64,000 nt of DNA from NCBI GenBank assembly GCA_965203135.1, contig CBDBBO010000001.1, positions 1,488,001 through 1,552,000 of the forward strand, written 5' to 3'. The translations under genes were made by a program, and so were the position numbers. Origin of the DNA: CATOSD01 sp965203135 (GTDB lineage: Bacteria; Chloroflexota; Dehalococcoidia; Lucifugimonadales; CATOSD01). The notes beneath the pieces are model-generated. The model was not told the origin of the DNA. It saw nothing but the letters and a program-made list of their open reading frames with translations, and did not search any database. Positions 7,320 to 15,264 of this stretch are shown here, in pieces (the stretch's first letter is position 1; every line of letters starts with the position of its first letter).

Positions 7320-8882
7320 ATGAATACTACCGAGTTTCTGAACATAGCATCGCTTATCGTACCGGACAGGCAAGCCATCGTCTTCGAGGGCGCGCGCTAC
7401 ACATACGCCGACCTGAAATCCCGGGTGAATCGGCTCGCCAACGCCCTGGCCGACCTCGGCGTAGGGGAGGGCGATCGAGTGGCAGTGCTGCAGGTGAACA
7501 GCAACGAGCATGTGGAGCTCTGCTTCGCCGCCGCCCAGCTCGACGCCGTGTACGCCCCTCTCAACTTCCGAGCCCGGGCCGACGAGCTCCGACTTATGAT
7601 TGAAGACGCGCAGCCCAGGGTGCTGGTGGCCGGCAGCCGCTACGTGAGCATCGTGGACTCGTTCGTCGACCAACTCGCCGAGTCGCCGGGGCTGGTGTCC
7701 CTTGAAGAGCCAGCCCTCGGCTGGCTCTTCTACGACGACCTGCTGGATGCGGCTCCCGACGAGGAACGTTTCCCAGAGGGCGACGGAGCCGACCTGACCG
7801 TGCTGCTCTTCACCTCGGGCACGACCAGCCTGCCCAAGGGCGTTATGCTAAGCCACGACAGCTTCTCCTCGTACATACTCGCCAACGTGTCGCCGGTCGA
7901 CCCGGACGATGAGGAGCGCAACATCCTCACAGTTCCGCTGTACCACATAGCCGGTATGCAAACGGTTATGTCGTCCATCTACGGCGGGCGCACGCTCATT
8001 GTGCAGCGCCAGTTCGATCCCAAGGGATGGATGGAGCTGGTCGAGACCGAGCGCGCGAACCGCGCCGTCATGGTTCCAACCATGCTCAAGATGCTGATGG
8101 ACCACCCCGAGTTCCACGATCACGACCTGAGCAGCCTGAACATAGTCACCTACGGCGCGGCCCCTATGCCCTTCGAGGTCATCAAGCGCGCCATCCAGGA
8201 GCTGCCGGGCGTCCACTTCATCAACGCATTCGGCCAGACCGAGACGGCCGCCACGATAACCATGCTGCCCCCGGAGGACCACATACTGGAGGGCAGCGAA
8301 GAGGAGATCGAGCGGAAGCTGCGCCGGCTGACCAGCGTCGGCAAGCCTCTGGAAGACGTTGAGGTCCGGATAGTCGATGAGGACGCCAAACCCGTCGCGG
8401 ACGGCGAGGTGGGCGAGATTGTGGCCAGCGGCCCGCGGCTGATGAAAGGCTACTGGAACCAGGAGGAGGCCACCTCGGAGACCTTCCGCGGCGGCTGGCT
8501 GTACACAGGCGACCTCGGCTACATGGACGAGGACGGTTACATCTACCTCGCCGGACGCTCCAAGGACTTCATCAAGCGCGGCGGCGAAATGATCTCGCCG
8601 GAGGAGGTGGAGCAGGTGCTCCACTCCCACGACGCCATCGAGGAGGCGGCCATCATCGGCGTGCCCGACATCGACTGGGGCGAGCGTGTGAGGGCGGTGG
8701 TCGTGCTCAAGGACGGACAGATGGCCGACGACGGCGAGATCATCGAGTACTGCCGCCAGCGCCTGGCCAGCTTCAAGAAACCCGAGTCCGTGGTGTTCGT
8801 ATCCGAGCTGCCGCGCAATCCCATGGGCAAGGTGCTGAAGCGCCTGCTCAGGGAAGAGTATGACGAACCCATAGTGGGGTAG
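7320..8882 (+). CDS. Acyl-CoA synthetase (AMP-forming, class I adenylate-forming family)
   Basis: The 520-residue enzyme has the P-loop-like motif LLFTSGTTSLPKGVMLSH near residue 165, the central YGAAPMPFEVIKRA and INAFGQTETAA motifs, YTGDLGYMDEDGYIYLAGRSKD near residue 400, and the C-terminal catalytic Lys in PRNPMGKVLKRLL. It activates a carboxylic acid to the acyl-AMP and then the CoA thioester. The substrate cannot be read from sequence; the long- or medium-chain and aryl-acid branches are closest by eye. An aldolase and an FAD oxidoreductase follow, suggesting catabolism of an organic acid. Confidence 0.93.
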   Translation: MNTTEFLNIASLIVPDRQAIVFEGARYTYADLKSRVNRLANALADLGVGEGDRVAVLQVNSNEHVELCFAAAQLDAVYAPLNFRARADELRLMIEDAQPRVLVAGSRYVSIVDSFVDQLAESPGLVSLEEPALGWLFYDDLLDAAPDEERFPEGDGADLTVLLFTSGTTSLPKGVMLSHDSFSSYILANVSPVDPDDEERNILTVPLYHIAGMQTVMSSIYGGRTLIVQRQFDPKGWMELVETERANRAVMVPTMLKMLMDHPEFHDHDLSSLNIVTYGAAPMPFEVIKRAIQELPGVHFINAFGQTETAATITMLPPEDHILEGSEEEIERKLRRLTSVGKPLEDVEVRIVDEDAKPVADGEVGEIVASGPRLMKGYWNQEEATSETFRGGWLYTGDLGYMDEDGYIYLAGRSKDFIKRGGEMISPEEVEQVLHSHDAIEEAAIIGVPDIDWGERVRAVVVLKDGQMADDGEIIEYCRQRLASFKKPESVVFVSELPRNPMGKVLKRLLREEYDEPIVG

Positions 8883-8939
8883 AGAATCCATCCCCTTACC
8901 CTAATCTGGCAACTGAAGAATTACCACCAGGAGATTCCC

Positions 8940-9767
8940 ATGAACGGCGCACAGCTCAGAGAAAAGGTCGCCGATGGCGGCATCGTGTACGGCACCATGC
9001 TATCGCTCAGCCGCAACCCGCGGTGGTCTACGGCGATGGCGGACTTCGGCCTCGATTACGTGATCATTGATACCGAGCACTCTCCGCGGGGCCGCGAAGA
9101 CGTGGCCGACTTTCTGGCGGCGTTCAGCTTCAGTGGCGTCGTTCCCATAGTCCGCATTCCGGCTCCGGAGACGTATCTCGTCACCATGGCCATCGACGCC
9201 GGCTCCCACGGCGTGCTCGCCCCGTACTGTGAAACGGTGGAGGAGGCCACGTTGGTCGCTGAGGCGTGCAGGTGGCGGCCGCTCAAGGGCGCGCTGGCCC
9301 GTAAAGCTATCGAGACCGGCGAGCTGCCCAGCGAGGCCACCCGCGAGTACCTGGAAAACCGCAACCGCAACAACGTGTGCATCATCGGCATAGAGAGTGT
9401 CCCCGCGATCGAAAACCTCGACAACATACTCGGAGTGAGCGGCATAGACGCCGTGTTCGTCGGCCCCAACGACCTCAGCATCTCGCTAGGCATCCCCGAC
9501 CAGTACGACCATCCCGATTACGAGGCCGCACTGCGTGAGATCCTGCGCGTGTGCGGCTCTCACGGCATCCCCACGCTGATACACCACCAGACCGTCGCAC
9601 TGTCCCAGAAGTGGCTGCGCGAGGGCGCTCGGTTCGTGCTGTACAGCAGCGACTCGCGAACCATGCACAACGGATTCCGCGAGGAGTTTGGGGCCATTAG
9701 GAGCGTGGGCGTCGAGCTCGGTGGCGAGGCCGCGGCAGACGTAGGCGAATCGCAGGAGGTCATCTAG
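8940..9767 (+). CDS. HpcH/HpaI family aldolase
   Basis: The 275-residue TIM-barrel protein shows LDYVIIDTEHSPRGREDVADF, IESVPAIENLDNI (metal-binding Glu region) and DAVFVGPNDLSISLG (metal-binding Asp), the three motifs of class II pyruvate-dependent aldolases such as 2-keto-3-deoxy-sugar-acid and 4-hydroxy-2-oxoheptanedioate aldolases. It probably cleaves a hydroxy-oxo acid to pyruvate and an aldehyde. The AGGAG 6 nt upstream supports the ATG. The segment WRPLKGALARKAIETGEL differs from the usual GxRG loop, so the substrate is uncertain. Confidence 0.88.
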   Translation: MNGAQLREKVADGGIVYGTMLSLSRNPRWSTAMADFGLDYVIIDTEHSPRGREDVADFLAAFSFSGVVPIVRIPAPETYLVTMAIDAGSHGVLAPYCETVEEATLVAEACRWRPLKGALARKAIETGELPSEATREYLENRNRNNVCIIGIESVPAIENLDNILGVSGIDAVFVGPNDLSISLGIPDQYDHPDYEAALREILRVCGSHGIPTLIHHQTVALSQKWLREGARFVLYSSDSRTMHNGFREEFGAIRSVGVELGGEAAADVGESQEVI

Positions 9768-9784
9768 CGTCGCCGGTCACCCCG

Positions 9785-10972
9785 ATGGAAGTCGACGTAA
9801 TCGTTATCGGCGGCGGCATTGCCGGCGCCTCCACCGCCTACCATCTGGCGGCCCACGGACGCTCTGTCGCGCTGCTGGAGCGCGGCGACATAGCCTCCGG
9901 GGCTTCCGGGGTCAACGGCGGCCTACTCGGCGGCTCCGGCTGGGGACGCCTCCCAGGTCTCGACGACCACCTCAGCATGGGCAGCCTTGAGCTATTCAAG
10001 ACGCTCCAGTCCGACCTCGGCTATCACATTGAGTTCCGCCAGTCCGGCTCCCTCACCGCCATCCACACCGAGGAGCAGTACGCATACGCGCTCCGTATGG
10101 TCCAGTCCGCGCGTGCCGACGGGCGAGACGTGGAGTTGCTCAGCCCGAGGGAGGCGCGGGCGATAGAGCCATTCGCCAGTCCCTATCTTCCCGGCTACGT
10201 CTACACCCGCCAGCGCGGCAACGCCAACCCCGCCAAGGCCACTCGCGCCTTCGCGGACGCCGCCGGGCAGGCCGGCGCGAGCGTTATGACCGGCCACGAG
10301 GTTACGGCCATAGACGTCCTTGCCGATGGCTCCTACCGCGTCTCTGCGCCACGGGGTGAGTTCCGTGCGCGCATCCTGGTGCTCGCCGCCGGGGCGTGGT
10401 GCGCGCCGGTGGCCGAGATGCTGGGATTGAGCATCCCCGTCGTGCCCGTGCGCGGCCAGATGTGGGCCACCGAGCCGCTGCCGCCCCGCGTGTTCCAGGG
10501 CATTTCCTCCATGGAGTCGCAGCACTTCTGGCGGGAGCACGGCGAGGACACCACGCCCCACGAGCTGACCCACCGCGGCGGTGTGCGTCAGACCAGGCAC
10601 CTGTATGGACGACAGACGCAGTCGGGCGAGATAACGTTCGGCGGCGACAGGCAGCTAGTGGGCTACGACACCAAGCCCGACGCACAGGGCATAGAGGTGA
10701 ACAAGACGCACGCCGGCGAGGTGCTGCCTCTGCTCACCGAACTGCCCATAGCCCGCACTTGGGCCGGGCTGATGCCGTTTACAGTGGACGGCGAGCCGCT
10801 GATAGGAAAGATCCCGCTGCGTGAAAACCTGTACATAGTCGGAGGTCTCGCCTCCTCCGGTTTCGGGCGCGGTCCCATGGCCGGCAAGCTGATCGCCGAC
10901 TACGTGCGGACTGGCCACATGCCGCACGTGCTCGCCGAGTCCGACCCCGCCGGCCGCGTCACCGAAGTATAG
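9785..10972 (+). CDS. FAD-dependent oxidoreductase, D-amino-acid/sarcosine oxidase (DAO) family
   Basis: The N-terminal dinucleotide fold VIVIGGGIAGASTAYHLA and LLERGDIASGASGVNGG identify the DAO family. The C-terminus has the second FAD contact (NLYIVGGLASSGFGRGPMAGK). At 395 residues it matches single-subunit glycine/D-amino-acid or sarcosine-oxidase beta-like enzymes that oxidise amines or hydroxy acids. The start lies 17 bp after the aldolase stop, so the two are probably co-transcribed. Substrate unknown. Confidence 0.9.
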   Translation: MEVDVIVIGGGIAGASTAYHLAAHGRSVALLERGDIASGASGVNGGLLGGSGWGRLPGLDDHLSMGSLELFKTLQSDLGYHIEFRQSGSLTAIHTEEQYAYALRMVQSARADGRDVELLSPREARAIEPFASPYLPGYVYTRQRGNANPAKATRAFADAAGQAGASVMTGHEVTAIDVLADGSYRVSAPRGEFRARILVLAAGAWCAPVAEMLGLSIPVVPVRGQMWATEPLPPRVFQGISSMESQHFWREHGEDTTPHELTHRGGVRQTRHLYGRQTQSGEITFGGDRQLVGYDTKPDAQGIEVNKTHAGEVLPLLTELPIARTWAGLMPFTVDGEPLIGKIPLRENLYIVGGLASSGFGRGPMAGKLIADYVRTGHMPHVLAESDPAGRVTEV

Positions 10973-10999
10973 CGCCAGGCCCAGGTCCCGCCCGCGAAC

Positions 11000-11028
11000 T
11001 GGACGCGCTCCGGTGGGTTGCATATAAT
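11000..11028 (+). promoter_or_regulatory. Promoter upstream of the Gfo/Idh/MocA gene (TGGACG-N17-TATAAT)
   Basis: A consensus -10 TATAAT at 11023-11028 is preceded after 17 bp by TGGACG (four of six -35 bases). It lies about 95 bp before the oxidoreductase ATG and suggests a second transcription unit within the catabolic cluster. Confidence 0.55.
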
Positions 11029-11122
11029 TTGACCGGTCGCGCGGTGGGCGCTCATGACCCGCGTCGCATGACCGCACAATCCGCAGAACTGAACGTCCGC
11101 GACGGGAAAGGCTTGTATCCAC

Positions 11123-12163
11123 ATGGCAGAAGAGACGGTACGAATCGGTTTCGTGGGCGCGGGGGCCAACACCACCCTGCGCCACATCCCCGGCTTCAAG
11201 GCGATAGAGGGCGTCGAGCTGGTTAGCGTCGCCAACCGCAGCCGGGCCTCAGGCCAGCGCATCGCCGACGAGTACGGCATCCCCCAGGTGTTCGACAACT
11301 GGGTAGATCTCGTGGAAGACTTCGACACCAACGCCATCTGCATCGGCACCTGGCCCTACATGCACCACGCATTGGTGCTGGCGGCGCTCGAAAACGACAA
11401 GCACGTGATCACCGAGGCCCGCATGGCCATGGACGCTTCTCAGGCGCATGACATGCTCTACGCCGCCCGGCTCAAGCCCAATCTCGTCACCCAGATCGTC
11501 CCCTCCCCTATGACCCTGAAGGTGGACCAGACGATCCAGGAGCTGATAGCCGACGGCTACCTGGGCGAAGTGCTTTCGGTCGAAGTCTCGGTGCGGCAGG
11601 GTGGCTTTATCGACCGCGACGCGCCCTTCCACTGGCGGCACAACCGCGACCTGAGCGGCTACAACATCATGAGCATGGGAATCTGGTACGAGGCGATGAT
11701 GCGCTGGGTCGGACACGCCACCAGCGTAACGGCCCTGACCCGCGTCAACGTCAAGTCGCGCAGGGACGACGCCGGAGCGACTCACCACATTTCCGTACCC
11801 GACCAGATAGAGGTGCTGTGCGAGATGGAGTCCGGCACGCTCGCCCGGTTGGGAATGAGCACCGTATTCGGCTTGGCGCCGGCTCCAGAGGCGTGGTTCT
11901 TCGGCACCGAGGGCACCCTCAGGCTGGACGCCGGCTCGATGACCCTCTACGGCGGACAGCGGGGCGACTCCGAGCTGTCCGAAATCGCCATACCGCCCGA
12001 GAAGCAGGGAAGCTGGCGCGTGGAAGAGGAGTTCATAAACGCCATAAGAGGCAAGGAGCAGGTGACGCACACCAGCTTTGAGGACGGCGTCAGGTACATG
12101 GAGTTTACCGAGGCCGTAACCCGCAGCGCGGAGTCGGGCCAGAAGGTGCACCTGCCGCTCTAG
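11123..12163 (+). CDS. Gfo/Idh/MocA family NAD(P)-dependent oxidoreductase
   Basis: The 346-residue protein has an N-terminal Rossmann fold (VRIGFVGAGANTTLRHIPGF), the AICIGTWPYMHHALVLAALE segment, and KHVITEARMAMDASQA, where family enzymes usually read G-K-H-V-x-x-E-K-P. Here the active-site Lys of the EKP motif is replaced (EAR), which makes the catalytic mechanism doubtful. The C-terminal domain (VSVRQGGFIDRDAPFHWRHNRD) is typical of sugar or cyclitol dehydrogenases. RBS and promoter are in reasonable positions. Confidence 0.9.
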   Translation: MAEETVRIGFVGAGANTTLRHIPGFKAIEGVELVSVANRSRASGQRIADEYGIPQVFDNWVDLVEDFDTNAICIGTWPYMHHALVLAALENDKHVITEARMAMDASQAHDMLYAARLKPNLVTQIVPSPMTLKVDQTIQELIADGYLGEVLSVEVSVRQGGFIDRDAPFHWRHNRDLSGYNIMSMGIWYEAMMRWVGHATSVTALTRVNVKSRRDDAGATHHISVPDQIEVLCEMESGTLARLGMSTVFGLAPAPEAWFFGTEGTLRLDAGSMTLYGGQRGDSELSEIAIPPEKQGSWRVEEEFINAIRGKEQVTHTSFEDGVRYMEFTEAVTRSAESGQKVHLPL

Positions 12164-12210
12164 CCGCGGCGAAACGCCAAGAACAGGGAAAACCAGCAGG
12201 AGGCGCGACC

Positions 12211-13401
12211 ATGAATTACGACGGACTGTTTTCCAACAGGCTGCCTGCGCCCGTCAAGACGCACCCCGGCCTGGCGGCCGACACCAAGTACGTGTTCTCG
12301 GTCACCTACGCCAACCCGCAGACACTGCCCGCGGACGGCTTTGTGGACGCGCTGCGCGTCGCGATGCGCACCCAGGCCGAGGACCTCGCCAAGTATCCGC
12401 CGTCGCAGGGCCACGTGGGTATGCGCGAACTGATAGCCCAGAGGCTCGAGGAGAACCGCGGCCTGAAGACCGATACAGATTCGATCTTCCTGAGCAGCGG
12501 CGCCGGTGGAGCGATCCAGGTGATACTCGATGCCTTCATCGATCCCGGCGACATCGTGCTGGTCGAGGAGTTCTGCTACCTGGGAACGCTCGCGATGCTG
12601 CTCTCCCGGCGCGCCAACGTCATCCACGTGCCCACCGACGAGCAGGGCATGGATACCGACGCCGTCCGGAGCATCCTGGTGGACCTGGCGTGGCAGGGCA
12701 AGCGGCCCAAGATGATCTACACGATATCCGTTTACCAGAACCCCATGGGCATGACCATGAGCCTGGAGCGGCGCAAGGCGCTGCTCAAGTTGTCTCAGCA
12801 GTATGGCGTTCCCATCGTCGAGAACGAGTCCTACGCCGACTTCGTGATCGACGGCGATCCTCTACCGCAGGCCATCATGGGAATGGACGACGAGGACTCG
12901 GTGATGTACGTGTCGGCGTACACCAAGCTGCTGGGCTGCGGCCTACGCTTGGGATATGCTGTGGTGCCCGACGCGGTGAAAGAGACGCTCGGCAAGCTGC
13001 GCTTCGGCGGGTCGCCAAGCCACCTCGCCTCCATGACCGTTCACGAGTACCTGCGGGAGCACAAGGACGAGTACATCGAGCGTGTAAGCGAGAGCTTGAA
13101 AGAGAAGCGCGACGCCATGCTCTCAGCGCTGGGAGAGAACTTCCCGCCCAGTTGCTCCTGGTCCACACCCAACGGCGGCATGATGATTTGGGTGCGGCTG
13201 CCGGAGGGCGCTGATAGCTGGGCGGCGCTGGACAAGGCCGTCGAGGCCGACGTGAAGTACAATCCCGGCCCCGTGTTCAGGGCGAACCGTGACCGCCCCA
13301 ACCATCTGCGGCTCACGTACAGCCACAACTCGCCCGACGAGATCAGGGAGGGCGTAGGAATCCTGGCCTCGGTATTCGAGCGAGAGGGGCTGTTCGGCTG
13401 A
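12211..13401 (+). CDS. PLP-dependent aminotransferase, class I/II fold (2-aminoadipate aminotransferase-like)
   Basis: The 396-residue protein has ISVYQNPMGMTMSLERRKALL, VPIVENESYADFVIDG (PLP-contacting Asn/Asp region) and the Schiff-base Lys in YVSAYTKLLGCGLRLGY. This order fits the LysN/MocR-type fold-type I subgroup. AGGAGG lies 9 nt before the ATG. The gene follows the Gfo/Idh/MocA gene by 47 bp. The amino donor and acceptor are not predictable from sequence alone. Confidence 0.9.
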   Translation: MNYDGLFSNRLPAPVKTHPGLAADTKYVFSVTYANPQTLPADGFVDALRVAMRTQAEDLAKYPPSQGHVGMRELIAQRLEENRGLKTDTDSIFLSSGAGGAIQVILDAFIDPGDIVLVEEFCYLGTLAMLLSRRANVIHVPTDEQGMDTDAVRSILVDLAWQGKRPKMIYTISVYQNPMGMTMSLERRKALLKLSQQYGVPIVENESYADFVIDGDPLPQAIMGMDDEDSVMYVSAYTKLLGCGLRLGYAVVPDAVKETLGKLRFGGSPSHLASMTVHEYLREHKDEYIERVSESLKEKRDAMLSALGENFPPSCSWSTPNGGMMIWVRLPEGADSWAALDKAVEADVKYNPGPVFRANRDRPNHLRLTYSHNSPDEIREGVGILASVFEREGLFG

Positions 13402-13432
13402 CCCGCGCCGGGCAGACTCCGGACGCCGCCGC

Positions 13433-14698
13433 TTGAGGTACGCCGCCGACCTCCACGTCCACTCGCCGTACTCGCGCGCCACCAGTTCCCAGCTTACGTT
13501 GCCCAACCTCGCGCAGTGGGCCAGGCTCAAGGGCATAGACCTGCTCGCTACCGGCGACTTCACGCATCCGGCGTGGTTCGCGGAGTTGCGCGATAACCTG
13601 GTCGAGTCGGCTGATGGCCTGTACGCCTACGACGGCGTCAGCTTCGTACTCGGCAGCGAGGTGGCCTGCGTGGCCGCACAAGGCGGCCGCAATCGCCGTG
13701 TGCACGTGCTCATCTTCGCGCCCGGTCTCGACGCAGCGGAGCGCGCCAACACCGCGCTCGCCCCGCACGGCGACCTCGATTCCGACGGACGTCCCACGCT
13801 GCGTCTGACTCCGCGCGACCTGCTTCATCTGCTGCTCGACGTGGACGAGCGTTCCCTGCTCCTGCCCGCCCACGTGTGGACTCCCTGGTTCGGCGTCTAC
13901 GGTTCCAAGTCCGGCTTCGACTCGCTGGCCGAGTGCTTCGGCGACGACGCCCCGCGCATTCTCGCGGTGGAGACGGGCCTGTCGGCCGACCCGGCGATGT
14001 GCTGGCGGATGGCCGAGCTCGACGACGTGGCGATAGTATCCTTTTCCGATGCCCACTCGCTGCCCAACCTGGCCCGCGAGCTTACCGTGTTCAACGGCGA
14101 GCTCAGCTACGACGGTCTGGTGGCCGCGCTGCGAGCGCAGAGCATCGCCTACACAGTCGAATTCTTCCCCGAGGAGGGCAAGTACCACCACTCCGGCCAT
14201 CGCAAGTGCGGCGTCCGCTTCACGCCGGCGCAGGCCGACGAGCACGGCGGGCGGTGTCCCGTCTGCGGGCGCAAGCTGACGCTGGGCGTGCTACAGCGCG
14301 TGGAGAGCCTGGCGTCGCGCGGCACGGTGACCCAGACGCGCGAGGACGGCCTGGCGCATGGCCCGGCCGGGCGTCCGCCCTACCGGTCGCTCATTGCGCT
14401 GCGAACGCTAATCGCAGAAAATGTGGGAAGAGGCGTTAACACCAAGGGCGTTGCCACTGAGTACCTGCGACTGGTGGGCGAATTCGGCAGCGAGCTGGCG
14501 CTGCTGGTCGACGCGCCCGCGTCCGACGTGGCGCGAATCGCCGGCGAGCCGCTGGCCCGCGCCATAGACAGGATGCGCCGGGGCCAGGTGAGTATCACGC
14601 CGGGCTACGATGGCGTGTACGGGAGCGTAAGCGCCTTGTATGGGACTGACGAAGGTCAAACCCTCCAAAGGCCCCTTCCATTGATGGGAGAGGGTTAG
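13433..14698 (+). CDS. PHP-domain endonuclease Q (EndoQ)-family protein
   Basis: From a TTG start the 421-residue protein opens YAADLHVHSPYSRATSSQ, the PHP-domain metal-binding HxH motif, followed by LLATGDFTHPAWF, SEVACVA, PAHVWTPWFGVYG and VSFSDAHSLPNLAREL. The metal-site residues in these motifs are all present. A Cys4 zinc-finger-like segment follows (HRKCGVRF, CPVCGRKL). This architecture matches EndoQ, which in Thermococcales nicks DNA 5 to deaminated bases such as hypoxanthine and uracil. The last codons (LPLMGEG) come from an interspersed repeat at 14667-14698 rather than from the family. Confidence 0.85.
   Translation: MRYAADLHVHSPYSRATSSQLTLPNLAQWARLKGIDLLATGDFTHPAWFAELRDNLVESADGLYAYDGVSFVLGSEVACVAAQGGRNRRVHVLIFAPGLDAAERANTALAPHGDLDSDGRPTLRLTPRDLLHLLLDVDERSLLLPAHVWTPWFGVYGSKSGFDSLAECFGDDAPRILAVETGLSADPAMCWRMAELDDVAIVSFSDAHSLPNLARELTVFNGELSYDGLVAALRAQSIAYTVEFFPEEGKYHHSGHRKCGVRFTPAQADEHGGRCPVCGRKLTLGVLQRVESLASRGTVTQTREDGLAHGPAGRPPYRSLIALRTLIAENVGRGVNTKGVATEYLRLVGEFGSELALLVDAPASDVARIAGEPLARAIDRMRRGQVSITPGYDGVYGSVSALYGTDEGQTLQRPLPLMGEG
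14667..14698 (+). repeat. Degenerate interspersed repeat supplying the EndoQ C-terminus
   Basis: CCCCTTCCATTGATGGGAGAGG is a variant of the 'CCTTCCCCCATCGAGGGGGAAGG' family found between many genes here. Its in-frame reading encodes the last residues and leads into the stop codon of the EndoQ-like gene. Confidence 0.6.
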
Positions 14699-14726
14699 TA
14701 TAGGGGTATGGAAAGGAACACCACAC

Positions 14727-15149
14727 ATGATATCCATCGAAGGGGAGATGAGAGAGCTTCTCAACAACGCGCTCGACGACGGCTTCTACAGTTACGTCGG
14801 CACAGCCTCCCGCGACGGGCGTCCCCAGATAAGCATGAGAGGCAGCCTGAGCGTCTACGACAGCGAAACGCTCGCCTTCTGGGAACGCTCGCGCCGGTCG
14901 TCGCTGGACAACGTGAACGATAATCCGCAGGTCGTTATCTTCTACCGCAACCCGGATAAGCGAATCAACTGGCGCTTCCACGGCACAGCCACGCTCTACG
15001 AGTCGGGCGAAGTGCGCGACAGGGTTATGGCGCAGACGCCGCAGCCTGAACTGGACCGCGACCCGGATCGGACCGGTGTCGCTGTGCTGGTCAGGATCGA
15101 CACCATCACCAGCCTGTCGGGAGAGGTGCTCCAGCGGCGCGAGGGCTGA
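14727..15149 (+). CDS. Pyridoxamine 5-phosphate oxidase family (split-barrel flavin) protein
   Basis: The 140-residue product has the split-barrel pattern YVGTASRDGRPQISMRGSLS, DSETLAFWERSRRSS, VVIFYRNPDKRINWRFHG and ATLYESGEVRD. Such small proteins bind FMN, F420 or heme and act as reductases or oxidases; nothing here fixes the cofactor. It is too short and diverged to be PdxH itself. It starts 28 bp after the EndoQ stop codon. Confidence 0.85.
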   Translation: MISIEGEMRELLNNALDDGFYSYVGTASRDGRPQISMRGSLSVYDSETLAFWERSRRSSLDNVNDNPQVVIFYRNPDKRINWRFHGTATLYESGEVRDRVMAQTPQPELDRDPDRTGVAVLVRIDTITSLSGEVLQRREG

Positions 15150-15227
15150 ACGGCATTTCGCTCCCTCCCAATTGCTTGAGAGGGGGCGCGAAATCGTCGT
15201 TGTAGTCAGGGAGGGTCGGGAGACCGC

Positions 15228-15243
15228 CGGGGCGTGAGCCCCG
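15228..15243. terminator. Possible terminator hairpin between convergent genes
   Basis: CGGGGC-GTGA-GCCCCG forms a GC-rich hairpin in the 115-bp gap between convergent genes. There is no T-tract, so the assignment is weak. Confidence 0.3.
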
Positions 15244-15264
15244 CGCCCCCGGCGCCTCCCCTTG

